Assembly: GCA_013407085.1 (NCBI GenBank)
Contig: JACCGJ010013456.1
Coordinates: 1 to 64,000, forward strand
From: Atriophallophorus winterbourni
Taxonomy: Eukaryota > Platyhelminthes > Trematoda > Plagiorchiida > Microphallidae
Direction of reading: 5' to 3'
DNA: 64,000 bases
Shown here: one piece after another, positions 1-11,227 of the stretch
How the letters are laid out: the number at the start of each line of letters is the position of its first letter
How positions within the stretch are numbered: position 1 is the first letter of the stretch
The notes under the pieces: generated by a model
Seen by the model: the letters and a program-made list of their open reading frames with translations, nothing else
What the model was told of the DNA's origin: nothing
The model's database searches: none
Translations under genes and position numbers: made by a program

Positions 1-1513
1 GAGTAGCTAGGCGCTGAACACCTTCACGCGTGGCAATGTCCTTTTCCAAGTAAGGAGACCAAGCTTGAACGCAATACTCGAGATGAGGTCTCACTATCGC
101 TTTATACAATGGGATGAAAACCTCCGGGGACATGCAAGATAAAACTGATCGGAGGCGAAAGAGCTGGTTCCTAGCGCGTTGTGCAGCAGCTGCACATTGA
201 TCAGCCCATTTAAAGTCCGCTGAAACCGCAATACCTAAGTCCCAGACTTTTGATACCCCAGTTATCTCCAGTATGTTATCAGGTCCAGCAACCTGCAGCT
301 TCGTTGCAGCTTTGGACAGAAGATAGCTTTTGGAGAAGTTGATTGATAGATCCCACGTGGAAGACCACTTGATGACCTTTTCTATATCCTCAAAAAGATC
401 CTGTTCGTTCAGCGATCCGATGAACTTGACATCGTCTGCAAAAATATAGCAGGGACACTTAAGCGAGGCTGCCAAATCATCGATGAAGATAAGAAAGTGT
501 AGTGGGCCTAGTACTGAACCCTGCGGGACTCCACTAACAACTCCTGCTTTCGCGGAATACATATTGCCTATGCGAACGCGAAAATACCGATTGCTCAAGA
601 AATTTGTGATCCAGTTCTTTAGAGGGCCATCGATACCTATTTGTCCAATCTTCATTGCAAGCAACCTGTGTTTTACCGAGTCAAAGGCTTTACAGAAGTC
701 CAAGTAGAGAACTTCGACCTGGTGGCCTTTATCTAGCCTCCTAGTGACCTCATTTAGAAAACATAATAGGTTCGTTAGGCAAGACTTCCCTTTTAGTAAA
801 CCATGCTGAGCAGAGTTTAGTAACGAACCAGAGACAAGGTGGCGACAGATCATGTCCCTAATAAGTCTCTCTAGGGTTTTGCAAAGGATACTAGTAAGGC
901 TTACAGGTCTGTAGTTGCAAACTGAAGATCGACTGCCACCTTTATGTATAGGAATCACATCAGCCTGCATCCAAGCACTGGAATATACCCATAACTTAAG
1001 GATGCGTTAAAGAGGCGACCCACCGGTTGTGCTAATACAGGCGCCAGGTTCTTAATAACTTGAGGGTGAATACTATCCGGGCCCGCAGATTTATGTGGAT
1101 TAGTTGCTTCAAGCGCAAGCCTAACCTCATTATCAGTGAAAATTATTTCATCGAGGGTAGGAACGCTATCTGACCTTATGTGCACTGGCATATTCGGGAG
1201 ATCAGTTTGGCGATCAGGCCTCTGAACAGCTCGAAAATGTTCGAGAAAAGCCGAAGCCTTTTCAGAATCTGAATCTAGTTGAGATCCATTGTCCAGTTTA
1301 AGGTTGCCTATGCAATCGCGAGTTTTGCCTTTGGATTGTGCATAGCTATAGAAACGCTTTGGGCACTGTCTTATATTACATACCAGTCCTGCCTCAAAGT
1401 CACGTTTTGCCTAACAATGGCTTCCCACAGCCTTATTTCTAAGTAGTTTATACCTTGTTCAGGCCCATTATGTCTGAGAAGCTTTGTAAGTTTTCCAGGC
1501 ACGGTCCCGGATT
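1..1513 (-). mobile_element. CR1-type non-LTR retrotransposon, ORF2 reverse transcriptase (3' end cut by window edge)
   Basis: Read on the minus strand, this is the endonuclease-RT linker and most of the RT domain of a CR1-clade ORF2 protein, which copies its RNA at a nicked target. Seen: NPHKSAGPDSIHP near 1100, a GVPQGSVLGP motif near 525, the catalytic FADD box near 445, and the thumb motif IVRPHLEYCVQAW near 75. From about 975 to base 1 the frame appears open. One frameshift sits near 976, just after GYIP. In the linker (1513-1375) the frame is interrupted by three stops near 1465, 1459 and 1411, with RDRAWKTYK at its start. The 5' break at about 1513 is typical of LINE truncation. It is the best preserved LINE here, so probably the youngest. 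The C-terminus lies outside the window. Clade call is from motif pattern only. Confidence 0.9.
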
Positions 1514-1914
1514 ATAATACTACGGCGCATGGATGGTGTCCACCATGTAAAACTGAGATTCTCGAATGATGAATCACTCATGGAAATATATCACTTTAAA
1601 TGCTTGCAAAAAATTCTATGTGGTAGATGGAAAATGATTGCTTCCAAAGTAATTATCATTCAATGTTCAATGTGCATCATTATTGATAATTTTATTCAAT
1701 TTTTGTTATTGTCTGATGAAACTAAAACTTATGAACGTGACCATCATAAATTTGCTGATTTTGTTGATACTTTTTATTGTATTAATGGGTTTTCTGTTGT
1801 ATAATTTAGTTGTATCCAGGATCACAATTCTCATTATCAAAATATTGCATATCACGTCCCGATAATTTTTCAATTTGAGATTCGGTTTACACACTTTAAT
1901 CGTTTAAGAAAATG
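1514..1914. other. no gene seen; AT-rich spacer
   Basis: Short overlapping open frames on both strands have no recognisable motif and biased AT composition. Nothing supportable. Confidence 0.5.
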
Positions 1915-2037
1915 CAAAGATTTTAGCCAAAGAAAACAACCAACGAGCGCGAGAATTCATCGAAGCATGGCAATCAACAACGACATCAATTAATCAGCAC
2001 CTCCAATTGGCTACAACCTATGGACCAATGATAACTT
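1915..2037 (+). mobile_element. Penelope-like element remnant, GIY-YIG/C-terminal region
   Basis: The plus-strand frame from 1917 reads AREFIEAW followed by TTTSINQH and a Tyr-Gly ending before a TGA. The pattern REF-x-EAW, then S-x-N-x-H, is what I know from the GIY-YIG endonuclease end of Penelope-like retroelement proteins in flukes. Only about 40 codons survive. The next 200 bases look like the usual 3' non-coding tail of such elements (a TTTAATCGTG stretch near 2217). It matters because Penelope-like elements are known carriers of hammerhead ribozymes, and this window is full of hammerhead repeats. Family assignment is inferred from a short motif. Confidence 0.5.
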
Positions 2038-2688
2038 GACGGACAATAATGCAACATGTGAATTCCAACAACCACCGGAAGTGATTAGAGAACGGACAGA
2101 CAGGCCTTATAAATCCAATGAATACCAATTATAAGTCACTTCGAAAGAAGTTCTGCTGATGATGTCATCTATCTTGACAACTACACAAGCTCGGTGAACA
2201 CGATCTGAACAACACACTTTAATCGTGTTTGTCAGCTTTATTGTGCATAACATTGAGATCATTAATCTGTAGGAGAATTGAAAAACATTTATCTGGATGC
2301 TGGGATTCTACCTAAAATCAACATAGGCTCAAGCCAAATACTCAACTACTTACAAGCTCGCAATAGGAAATGCACCGCTTTAGTTAATTTGTATTTATTC
2401 ATTCAAGTTTTATACTCTAACCAACTAAAAATGCCGAGTGTATTCCGTTGAATAAATCGAAGTTTACCATAAGAAATTGACAAGAATTTAGTCGAAAATC
2501 AAACATTATTATCTCGATTGTACCAGTTGTTTTTATGTTTATGGAGAAAATTCTGTTTGTTACATTCTGCTGTTTGCAATTGAGCTGTGGATTCAGGATT
2601 CACCGAGTGTGACAGAAGCACAAGTGTCTCAATGTCGCCACGGAGTAGAGTGTGTAGATATTATCCTGAATTTGATTCTGGTGCATCA
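2038..2688. other. no gene seen; possible retroelement 3' tail then spacer
   Basis: The first 200 bases may be the non-coding tail of the preceding remnant. A 25-codon frame at 2535 starts with a hydrophobic run (MFMEKILFVTFCC) that resembles a signal peptide but stops at once. I do not call a gene. Confidence 0.4.
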
Positions 2689-3165
2689 TATTCGGTACCA
2701 TCATCATGAATACATACCTGAGACCACTCATGGAATACTCTGTGCAGTCATCATAAACGTGGTTCAAAAAGAAGTGGAACTAATGGCCGAGTCTATCATC
2801 ATTTTAGATACTATTTATCAGCATCTGAATCAAGCCTTACTAAGAAACAATAGCTCATCTTAGTTTGTTTTGTCTTTTCCTATCGACAAATCACAGAAGA
2901 TCTTATCATACATTACAAAATATTTTATTCCTTACAGGTACTTTTCACGTGAAGGGATGTGGGGAACTATCGCATCAATGATAATACGCTGGTGGTATCC
3001 TATTCCCACCTAAACTGTAAATGCTATATATTAATTCTGTTAGTGTCTGTTTTTCTTGGAACAGTATACCCCTTACCGTTAATCACGCTACTAGGTTGAT
3101 TGAGTTTAAAACAAAATTAGACGAGTATTTATCAAATTATTCGTTTTCCGACTGCATATATACTG
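2689..3165 (+). mobile_element. CR1-type LINE, decayed RT C-terminus and 3' tail
   Basis: Three frames together give the end of a CR1 ORF2: TYLRPLMEYSVQS near 2715 (thumb motif), a KEVELMAES piece near 2775, and SWNSIPLT followed by FKTKLDEYLSN at 3057-3143, which is the usual C-terminal end. Many frameshifts and stops. The last part matches the tail at 50.93-51.06 kb. Confidence 0.6.
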
Positions 3166-4089
3166 TTTAGTCTAGTTGCTCAACTTGTTTCTGAACGATT
3201 ATATTTTATTTTTCACAATCCTATGGTTATTATTAAGCTTGATGTTTTAAGAGCATTACACACATTGAACTTTGAATGATTACTAATGATTTCGTAGGCA
3301 GTGGTAACCGATATGCGAGTGCTTTTGAAAGGTTACTTACTAAATCTTATCTGTGAAAAGTAACCGCTTTATTATTTGTGCACGGGTCGAATGATCTTGA
3401 CCTCTTCCGTTATCGATCAAACTATTTCCTGATTGGTGACGCCCAATTTCCGAGGTGTCGAGGTTGGATATGCATATAATGTCGTAGAACATTCACAGAG
3501 CATCAGCGCTTGGTGTAGTTTCCGCGCTTATCAATAAGTTTGCCAGATGTTGAAACTAATAACATAAAATAAAAAATAGTGGTTCAGTGTGGTTTACAGC
3601 CAACTGTCCAAACGTTCAGCTTCGAGACTTCGCCGATCGAACACACATTGAATGCCGTAGTGAAAAATCTTCAAGGATTTATGTGTAAAAAGTTTAAACA
3701 CCTCAAATGTAAAATAATCATACTTTCGTGTTTGCATCCATGTGGTTCGAAGAAAGAGTAAAAATAATTGTTTGACCTGGAGTAAGGAAATGTCGGCAGG
3801 AAAGGTATGTTTTGGTAAATCTGTTTTCCAAGTGTGTATGAAACAAAATCCATACGGGTTATCAGTAAACTTGGTCCTACACAATATTATTTGAGATAAA
3901 AGATCGTAACGTTTTTTGAATATCATTTCATTCTAAGAGGACAGAATTTTTGACGATAAACTGTTCTACAGAAAGCACACACGGAATAGAAGTACCGGCG
4001 ACATTTAATCAGAAAATTGGTATTTAAATGGTGAGGCCATAACTGCGTGTTAGGTGATTGGAACGAAATTTAAATAGTTGCCGGAGAGG
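3166..4089. other. no gene seen
   Basis: Two overlapping open frames (3579-3761 plus, 3594-3926 minus) shadow each other and show no motif or splice context. Treated as spacer. Confidence 0.5.
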
Positions 4090-4770
4090 TTTACCGTTAT
4101 ATCCGGAATATTTCACATCGGATTGGCTTGTACTTGAGGCTGCCCAGTCTGAGTTTAGCTAGTCGTTGTTCAGTGGGATTATAACACAATCCGGCAGTCA
4201 TTTTAGTAGTCTGATGGTAAATCCTTTTGAGTAGCAAAATGTGTTTTTGCAGCATAAATGCCCAGGCTACGCTGTGTAGTCGACAACTTGGTTTATGTTT
4301 GTATTGCGTACCTTTGTCAATTATTGAGCTGTGAAACTTCCGAAAATTCATCAAGTTAGTCGAGTATGCTGCATGCACGCTGCACTGCAGAATGTTTTTA
4401 AGTTACCACACATCCAGAAATCCAGATCTTTCTCCCAAGTACTCCGCTCAAGCTTGTGAGTGTCAAGTGTCTATGAGAACGGGAAGGGTTTACAACCCGC
4501 AACATTTTGCACTTGCGGTAGTTGAAGAACAGCTTGTTTTAAATTAACCCCTGAAGCAGCTTATTTAGTTATACATGCAAAACTATGCAATCCTCAACAG
4601 AGTTGACATTTATCAAAAGTTTTACATAATAGCCGTATATAATACGTTAACATCGTACTAATTGCTGTAGATCAGATTTTATTATTAGGAACAGTAATAA
4701 TTCGAGTACTGAACCTTGTGGAACTGCTCTCGTGGCTTCAATAGTTCATTATATTTTGTCATCCATACTG
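4090..4770 (-). mobile_element. CR1-type LINE, decayed RT fragment
   Basis: On the minus strand an AVPQGSVLE motif lies near 4725, a worn form of the RT motif GVPQGSVLGP. About 500 bases downstream at 4240-4100 comes TTKMTAGLCYNPTEQRLAKL and then LGSLKYKPIR, the thumb/C-terminal region of CR1 RT. Spacing and order fit one old element with the palm (including the catalytic ADD box) lost or unreadable. Confidence 0.6.
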
Positions 4771-5597
4771 AAAGTAAAGAAGTCATTCGTTGATCCAGCA
4801 CGCGGTACCTTTATACACTCAGATATCACTGTCTGCACAAGTCTGTCATTAGATATACTAAAAATGTTTTGAAAAATTGGTGATTTCTTGTAACAATGAG
4901 TGTCAAATATTTTGAAAATATGTCTCATTTCACAATTTAATAGCAATGCTGCTATCGTTCTCTGTATATCATTTACATTCAAGAGTTAAGACTTCAGTGA
5001 TTTGGCCATGTTTTCCATTAGGCTGACTTGTAGTAGACTGACCACTACAATAATGTCCCCAAGAATGTTGGAGAAAAGGCACAGGAAATGGAAGGTTTAT
5101 CGCGGTAGCCAAAAGGGTGCACGAAGGTACATGGTAGCAATCACGGAACACGAATCAACGGAAAGTGAGTTATCAAGGTCAATTGTTATGTACAGGAAAA
5201 CAATGTTGTTACGGACTCAGTGCTCATTAGCTTTTCATCGATCTCAAATATGCACTTCATGGTGGAGTAAAACTGGTCGAGAGGAGATTTCGGTTTTAAA
5301 AAGAAAGGAAAATACTGGTTGCTTCAAAATAAACGCCTCTCAATTTTTGGAGATATGAACGTACAATACGTCATTAACCATTGACTTAGCCGAAACACTT
5401 AGGCGATCGACGCAAATACAAATACATAAAGAATAATATTATCAAAATTTTCTCCTAATACCGACACATTTTAAAGTTAATGACATGGTTGTGATGAACC
5501 TCGTAACACCGGGTGAAATGGTAAACAATTTTACTGTCTTGACTAACTTTTATAGTGTTCAAAGAAAGATTCACAGAACCAGTATTGAATCTATTGT
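4771..5597. other. no recognised gene; one 118-codon open frame
   Basis: A plus-strand frame at 5002-5358 is open for 118 codons but is Arg/Ser/Thr rich with no motif, and the opposite strand is open in places too. No convincing splice sites flank it. I see no function and do not call it a gene. Confidence 0.4.
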
Positions 5598-5665
5598 AAG
5601 TGACCAATAAATTGTGGCGCTACTACTCTCATGATTGGTCATTATCAGGGTGGAGACAGTGACCA
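5598..5665 (-). repeat. ribozyme repeat family B, degenerate copy
   Basis: Minus strand reads CTGTCTCCACC then CTGATAA, followed directly by the family tail GCGCCACAATTTATTGGTC. The GAAA box and most of stem II are missing, so it cannot cleave. Confidence 0.5.
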
Positions 5666-5979
5666 TTCAAATAGTGATTTGACCGCACACGGATGTTACC
5701 TATTCTAGGGATGAAGGAATCGATGTGATAATTACGTCAGGTCAATAGAGCTCACATCGCGTTCCGTGTTCTAATGTATTTCAGCGTCTTTACACAGGCT
5801 TCGAGAACACTCGATGCAAACTTAACCGCGCAATATCTCCACGTTCCAATTACGTCCCAATTGACTGCCTAGTTCAACCTTACCAACGTTAATCACATTC
5901 ACACAACAATCTCAAAACATATTAGAACGTCAATCGGTAAATGAGTTGATCATGCACATGCCAAAGAATAAAACACGCC

Positions 5980-6250
5980 CAAAGTGATGTGTTCCTCACA
6001 ACCCCCGAAATTATACTCCAATACTAGTTTCTGTCCTTTTGCCGTCATCAGATGGAGACAGTAAGATTAGGTTCAGTGAGCCTTGAATCAGTGGATAAAT
6101 GGTAAACAAGTGTATACTTAAAAGCCACTGTTGCATAGGGTTCGTACAACGAACCACGATGTTTAAACACGGAATCACTTAGTGATTCATGGTCAAGCAC
6201 TCAAGGCACTTATGGATGACCAAAGTGATGCGTTGCTCACATCCCCCGAT
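5980..6250 (-). repeat. ribozyme repeat family B, full monomer plus second-unit edge
   Basis: Minus-strand monomer of about 240 bases. From 6250 downward it runs GGGGGATGTGAGCAA, a long stem-forming middle, TTTACCATTTATCCACTG, CTCACTGAACC, then the hammerhead at 6057-6016, then GGGGGTTGTGAGGAA again near 6000. The repeated GGGGG-TGTGAG block at both ends shows that this was a head-to-tail tandem of monomers. Confidence 0.75.
6016..6057 (-). ncRNA. hammerhead ribozyme, family B copy
   Basis: Order on the minus strand: CTCCAT, CTGATGA, a stem II region starting CGGC, GAAA, stem III as AC/GT around TA, cleavage base A, then TTGGAG. Helix I pairs CTCCA with TGGAG over five bases with one mismatch next to the core. 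Both invariant boxes are intact; stem II is weak because its 3' side has mutated. This is a type I layout, with open ends in helix I. Confidence 0.65.
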
Positions 6251-6292
6251 TCTGTGTTTGAACATCGTGGCTCGTTGAACGAACCCTATACA
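6133..6292. repeat. imperfect inverted repeat, arms about 45 bp
   Basis: Arm 6133-6177 and arm 6248-6292 are near-complementary, each carrying the words CATAGGGTTCGT, ACCACGATGTTTAAACAC and GAATC (with a few changes). The loop holds a perfect short palindrome, GAATCACTTAGTGATTC. The left arm belongs to the family B monomer and the right arm is an inverted second copy. Confidence 0.7.
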
Positions 6293-6349
6293 ACAAAATA
6301 CTCCTAACTTATATAGCCAAATTTTGTTACTACAACAATATTCTGGACA

Positions 6350-6460
6350 CGTCTTGGATCTGATTTGTCAATCAATTTCGCACCAAACGGTTCAATTCAA
6401 TGCCTCACCGCATTGGACACGTCTGACCGACAATGAGTAATCGTACATCGTTGAATCGAA
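6350..6460 (+). repeat. dispersed repeat family D, fragment
   Basis: Shares ATTTGTCAATC-ATTTCGC and a TGACCGACA-TGA block with the longer copies at 28.98 and 35.77 kb. Only about 110 bases are recognisable. Confidence 0.45.
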
Positions 6461-8261
6461 TGGGAACAAGAAGTAAATGACTTAATTCATGTACACGGAT
6501 TTTTAGAAATTAGATAAATTTCACCGCAAAATTAGGAAATAATTACTATGAACGCTCAACATCATATTTCAAATCGCTAGTCGCGCTTTCAACTCTGAAG
6601 AAAAACGGTTGATTGTTTAACCAAGTATCGAGCTAATTAAAGGACAATTGAATTTCTACACTCTCAAGTTATTCAATAAAGAACGAAATATTACACGATG
6701 CGAACCCTCTGCTTCGATTTTCGAAAACGTTTTCAACCCGCTCATACAATTTCTACGCAGACCGATTTTACACGTGTTGGCGGTGATTGCCATTAGACAT
6801 TCCACAATGCGTTCGACTCATGTGTTGTGCCAAAGGTTGATATTCTTTATGATAGATACCACTGTGCACTTCACACCTGTGCAACATGTTTGCGCAGCCT
6901 AACACAGATTTCAAAATCCAACGTACGTTTATTCCAGGACAAATGCCGAAGAGATTCGACATGACTATGTTTTTGTTTCGCTCACTTCTACTTAATGAGG
7001 GTCAACAACCTAAAACTGGTAGAGGGATGCAGCTCTGGGGTGTTTAAGCTACACAATTCATTGGATGTTTATATGCGTTTCAATTCGTATTAAGTATAGG
7101 ATTCTACATGCCAACTCATTGCTTCGTCGCGGGAATTTTATATATCAATGATTTTCAAAGTCAAACAACTTTTTTTAATAAACATGACTTACGGTCAAAT
7201 CAATTAATTTTACCGAATTTTCAGATAATTCCGTCTACCTAATGTACTGCGTACAAACTGAAATTGTACTATTTTGATGGATATTCCTTGCTTAACGCAA
7301 ACACAATTAGCTTTTTAATCCGCCGAAAAAAACGGATTTTTTCCCAAAGTGTAACTGAAGACTTTCACATCGATAAAGAATGCACAGAAAAATTTGAATT
7401 CTTAGTTTGAATCTCAAACTGCTTGATTTATTGCAGCAATTACCATTTATCCATATGGCGAAATCTTGTAGTAAAATTTTTGGACAGAGATTTCGTCATC
7501 TGATCTTTTCATCTAAAGCAAGTATAGACTAGTGACCGACCACCTGAAGTGCACTTAAGTCTGGAATGCGCCAGACTAAACGTAATGCCTGTGCCGTTAC
7601 ATTGAGGAAATTGAATTCGACGCTATAATATTACCGTTAAATAATAAACCACATCAGAAAAGCTACAAATCCTATTGCAATCTGTGAATATTCAAAAGTT
7701 AACAGTTGACTTCTATCACACCCTGGAAGCGCCGCATTAACAATGCAACTTCCAAACGAGAATAGGACACCATATATCTGTTAAGGAGGTTAAGCTAGAG
7801 AGCTTTGATACTTTTATGTAATAATAAGTCTTACTACAGATTATTGATTGCTTTTAGCACTAAGGTGGTTGGGGCGTGATTAGAAATATTGTATTTCGAA
7901 GCATTGGCACACAGTATGCTGAAGTTTGAAAAAAAACTACTGGCTAAACAAGCACTATAAATTTTTGAATTACATAACAGCAGTAAAACGCTTAAAATCA
8001 AGAAAAATATGTTTTTTCACTTATGTTAAGCGAATTCACATGCGATTTTTGTGGGCTCTTGGGACTGAAAGGGTTGACCGTGCCAGCCTTAGTCAAGAGT
8101 GACTACGAGTTTCAAAATGAATCAAATAAATTTCTGATCTCTTACGGATGGTTGACGGTTCCTAATGGTTTTCGATTATGAGCAAACAGTCTGAACCCAC
8201 ACGTGCTGTGCTGCACAATATTTTGTACTATTTAGTGTCCGCCGAACCTCTTGTAAACTGT
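6461..8261. other. no gene seen; AT-rich spacer
   Basis: Small open frames (for example 6648-6902) are mirrored on the other strand and lack motifs. No repeat family recognised. Confidence 0.5.
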
Positions 8262-8400
8262 CATCAGTAATTTGAAATTCGACCCTGACTGTTTTAAAAT
8301 TTTAATCACAAAAGATGGTCGAGAGCTAGTTTTGTCCAAAGATAGATTCAACGACAATGTCCACATGCACCGCAAACAAATGTCTTCCGTCTCCAGGTCA
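8262..8400 (+). mobile_element. possible gypsy-type LTR retrotransposon Pol C-terminal remnant
   Basis: The plus frame contains DCFKILITKDGRELVLSKDR then FNDNVHMHRK. This resembles the last part of gypsy/Ty3 integrase proteins, where a FKIL-type strand is followed by a DG-containing turn and V-S-x-DR-x-KPA. No integrase core or LTR was found around it. The call rests on one short motif. Confidence 0.35.
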
Positions 8401-10642
8401 ACAAAATCACAAATTACAGACATGTGGGGAATTTGTTTCGAAACAGAAAACATGGACATGTATGATCAATGAATAAAATGATAACAAAATCACAAAAAGG
8501 AGAAAGTGAAAAATTTCTTCAAACTTCCCAGCCAATAATATCGCTCTTGTGAAACAACTTAACATCATTTGACAAATTTAGGAAACGTATACTAAACATG
8601 CTATAAAGAAGTCGTTGACAAGTTTGGTTTTTATTATTTTTTCAATGATTTTTTCTTCAAGGTCACCAATTAAATTGTACGACCGTTTTGGAAAATTTGC
8701 AATTCAATTTATCCTCAAAATATTTAACACAATTCTTTCATATCCGTAGCAACTTGCAGTAAACAGAATAGTTTGACGAAATTGACAATGTTAAATATTT
8801 TTTGTTGAAAAAGCAAGCTGAATAATTGCCTGCACCCGGTGAATATTCATTCCAAAAATGAACAGCTCATCAGCCGAGTATGTATAGTTTGAAAAACATC
8901 ACTATTGTTAGCCGAACACCTCATTCAAGTGCATTATATGCTTTTCGGAATTTCACAGTGTAAGCGCGAGAAAACATTGGGAAAATGTAACTGCGCAACA
9001 TTAATGTTACACGAAAATCATAATCACATGTTTTTGCTGAGACTGTCGCATCGATGTCGGCCAAGACAATGAGAATAATGCAAACAGATCATTTTGGGAT
9101 GCATAATTCCGTTCTAATTATTATGACGAACATTGGATCAGGTGTTATCAAAATGCAATAGCCTGGTTTCCGTGAAATGTTATTGCAAACTGAGCAGATG
9201 ATAGATTACGTGTCATCATGTTTCACTATGTGGCCTGCAATGATTCGAATGTTCATCTTTTGTTCACACAACATGGGTGGTGTTGAAACTTACGTTTTTC
9301 AAGCCTTTGCATCGTTCGGTCAATGTTTCCGCAATATAGGTTGGACAAAAATGGTGAATGCACTTTTTCGGAAAAACATTTATTCAATTCAAAAACATTT
9401 TTCGAACGATTTTTGGACGTTTCAACCGGCAGATACGTTTAAATAATACAAACAAACTTTAATTTTATATGAAACAATACTGGCTCAGCTGACTGAGAAT
9501 CTATAATCCTAACCTCATTTATGTGTGTAAAAAGCTGTGACAGAGTTGGTTTCGAGACATTCATCTCACTGTTGTTGTGGAAAATTTGGAACCGAAGGCC
9601 TTTTATATAGTTACTAGTTAGACTCAATTTTGTTGTGGCAAGTTCTGCGGTGGCATTTTTCTCCGTATCTTACAAGCTGCTCATCGGGTTTTATTAGTTT
9701 CCTGATGGCAAAACAGTTTGCTGCATTTGCGAGAGCTTGTACTTTATGATGAATTGCCCTGGCGTACATCTCAGAGGAAAATCCATTCCAATTTTGTGAA
9801 TATTAACCAAAAGATTAACAGGTACTTGTTAAAAGTTATGGCTCGACTGGAGTAAAATTACGTCATAGGGCTGGTTTAAAAATTTCGCGAATTTTTCATA
9901 TTATAATAAATACCTACCTCCTACCTCCTACATAAAGCAATCCAGCCTCTAGTCAATAAGGTGCACCCTCGAAACGGACTGCTATTCCAATTGGGTGCAA
10001 GAAGGTTGGAAACCAACCGAAATATTGACTGAATTCTTCCGCACCAACGGAACAAATTGCTAACACAGAATGATCAGTTAAGAAAATTTGAAACTGGAAA
10101 GTCCGGTCCATGCTTCCCGGGTTACATGACGATATCTCAAACATCAGAGACGTAAGATAAAGAAATGCCATTGAAATGATCTTAAGTCTGCCTTGAAAGA
10201 GAGGTGGCTACCAGCCACTTATATTTTAAAAGAAAGCTATTTCCAATTTTTCGAAAAGAAAGGCGCTTTGATGAGACAAGACTGTATGTAGTTAAGTTTG
10301 ACTTATGTAACAGCTTACCAAAATCGGAAGAACCAAGTATTAGCGGAATAGAATAGATTCAGACTCTAAATCTGAAGTGTAGTGTACCTACGTTCAGCTT
10401 CGGCTTTTGATGATAAAACGCCATTTTTCATCACCTCATAATATTCCTTAAATTCATGCTACTGAAAAAGTGCGCAGTGGTAATAGTAGATTTTAATGCC
10501 ACAGTTGATGCACTTGACGAGTCTTAGAAAAACGGTCTGGAATTGATGGGGAAATGTAGAAAAAAATGAAAATAGAGATTTAATCATAAATGATATACTC
10601 AGATAAAATGTTCTGCTACAAGGATATACAAGCGGAGAATAT
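8401..10642. other. no gene seen
   Basis: Open frames at 9177-9446 and 9953-10171 show no domain. A short run of CCTAC units lies near 9911-9930. Confidence 0.5.
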
Positions 10643-10687
10643 GCACTGCTGATTAGCTCAAATAAGAGCGAAACTCGTGTCCAGTGC
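10643..10687 (+). ncRNA. hammerhead ribozyme, SINE unit 1
   Basis: Helix I GCACTG (10643-10648) pairs perfectly with CAGTGC (10682-10687). Stem II GCTC/GAGC pairs perfectly around AAATAA. GAAA is intact. Stem III is AC/GT around TCGT, cleavage base C at 10681. The only defect is the core box, CTGATTA instead of CTGATGA, which should abolish or severely reduce cleavage. Confidence 0.85.
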
Positions 10688-10984
10688 TTCCATTATTGAC
10701 CGTCGTGATCAACTTTGTGAATAGTTCGATGGGCATGGCACGGATGAGTAGTCACAAATATAAACAACGTATTCTCCAAATATCGCTTAGACAACAATGC
10801 CCATCATATCTAATCAGTGTTAGCTTACACTGTATCTGATAGGATGCCTGGACACGTAGATCTGTTCGGTTGGGCGACCACAACAGATGTTGCTGGTTCT
10901 TTCTGGACTGGTCGAGCGAACAAAGCTACTCAAATGTGCGAGTCTGGAGAACCGTACATAAACGCTTAATTGAGACTGGTCAAA

Positions 10985-11058
10985 CGGTGGATGGTAGCCC
11001 TGGTCGTTAAGGCGTGGGACTACAATTGTGATGGTCGGGGGTTCAAATCCCATCCGAA
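10985..11058 (+). repeat. tRNA-like pol III promoter region of the SINE
   Basis: Contains TAGCCCTGGTCGTTAAGG (A-box type) and 32 bases later GGTTCAAATCC (B box), with GGATGG near the start and CCATCC at the end able to form an acceptor-like stem. It is embedded in the repeat and its anticodon arm is poor, so it is a SINE head, not a tRNA gene. Confidence 0.75.
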
Positions 11059-11069
11059 GCAAAGGATAT

Positions 11070-11114
11070 GCACTGCTGATGAGCTCAAATAAAAACAAAA
11101 CTCGAGCCAAGTGC
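11070..11114 (+). ncRNA. hammerhead ribozyme, SINE unit 2 (mutated)
   Basis: GCACTG, an intact CTGATGA and GCTC AAATAA match unit 1. The 3' stem II strand reads AAAC instead of GAGC, the GAAA box reads AAAA, and helix I 3' is AAGTGC. Probably inactive, but it supplies the intact core box that unit 1 lacks. Confidence 0.75.
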
Positions 11115-11227
11115 TTCTATTATGGACGGTCGTGATCAACTTTGTGTATAGTTCGATGTGCTTGGTACGGATTAGTAGTCACAAATATAAACAACATATT
11201 CTCCAAATATCGCTGAAACGAAAGTTG

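Larger units (their letters stand above)
10643..11215 (+). repeat. tRNA-headed, hammerhead-bearing SINE (family S), head-to-tail dimer
   Basis: Two units with a period of 427 bases. Each has a hammerhead (10643, 11070), then a body of about 105 bases with shared words CGTGATCAACTTTGTG, AATAGTTCGATG or TATAGTTCGATG, AGTAGTCACAAATATAAACA and TTCTCCAAATATCGCT. The stretch before the second hammerhead ends in a tRNA-like A box/B box. Architecture matches the schistosome Sm-alpha SINE: pol III promoter plus type I hammerhead in tandem units. Cleavage at both sites would release a 427-nt monomer RNA. The minus-strand open frame across it is a shadow. Confidence 0.85.

Noticed and set aside
2535..2612. 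Signal-peptide-like start MFMEKILFVTFCC
   Set aside because: Stops after 25 codons with no donor site; probably chance next to LINE debris.
5002..5358. 118-codon plus-strand frame
   Set aside because: Composition is unremarkable, the opposite strand is also partly open, and no motif or splice sites support it.
10985..11058. Possible tRNA gene
   Set aside because: A and B boxes are present but the anticodon arm is poor and it sits at a fixed place in a repeat unit.
10820..11110. 96-codon open frame on the minus strand
   Set aside because: It lies across the SINE and its tRNA-like promoter; such frames are common shadows of SINEs.
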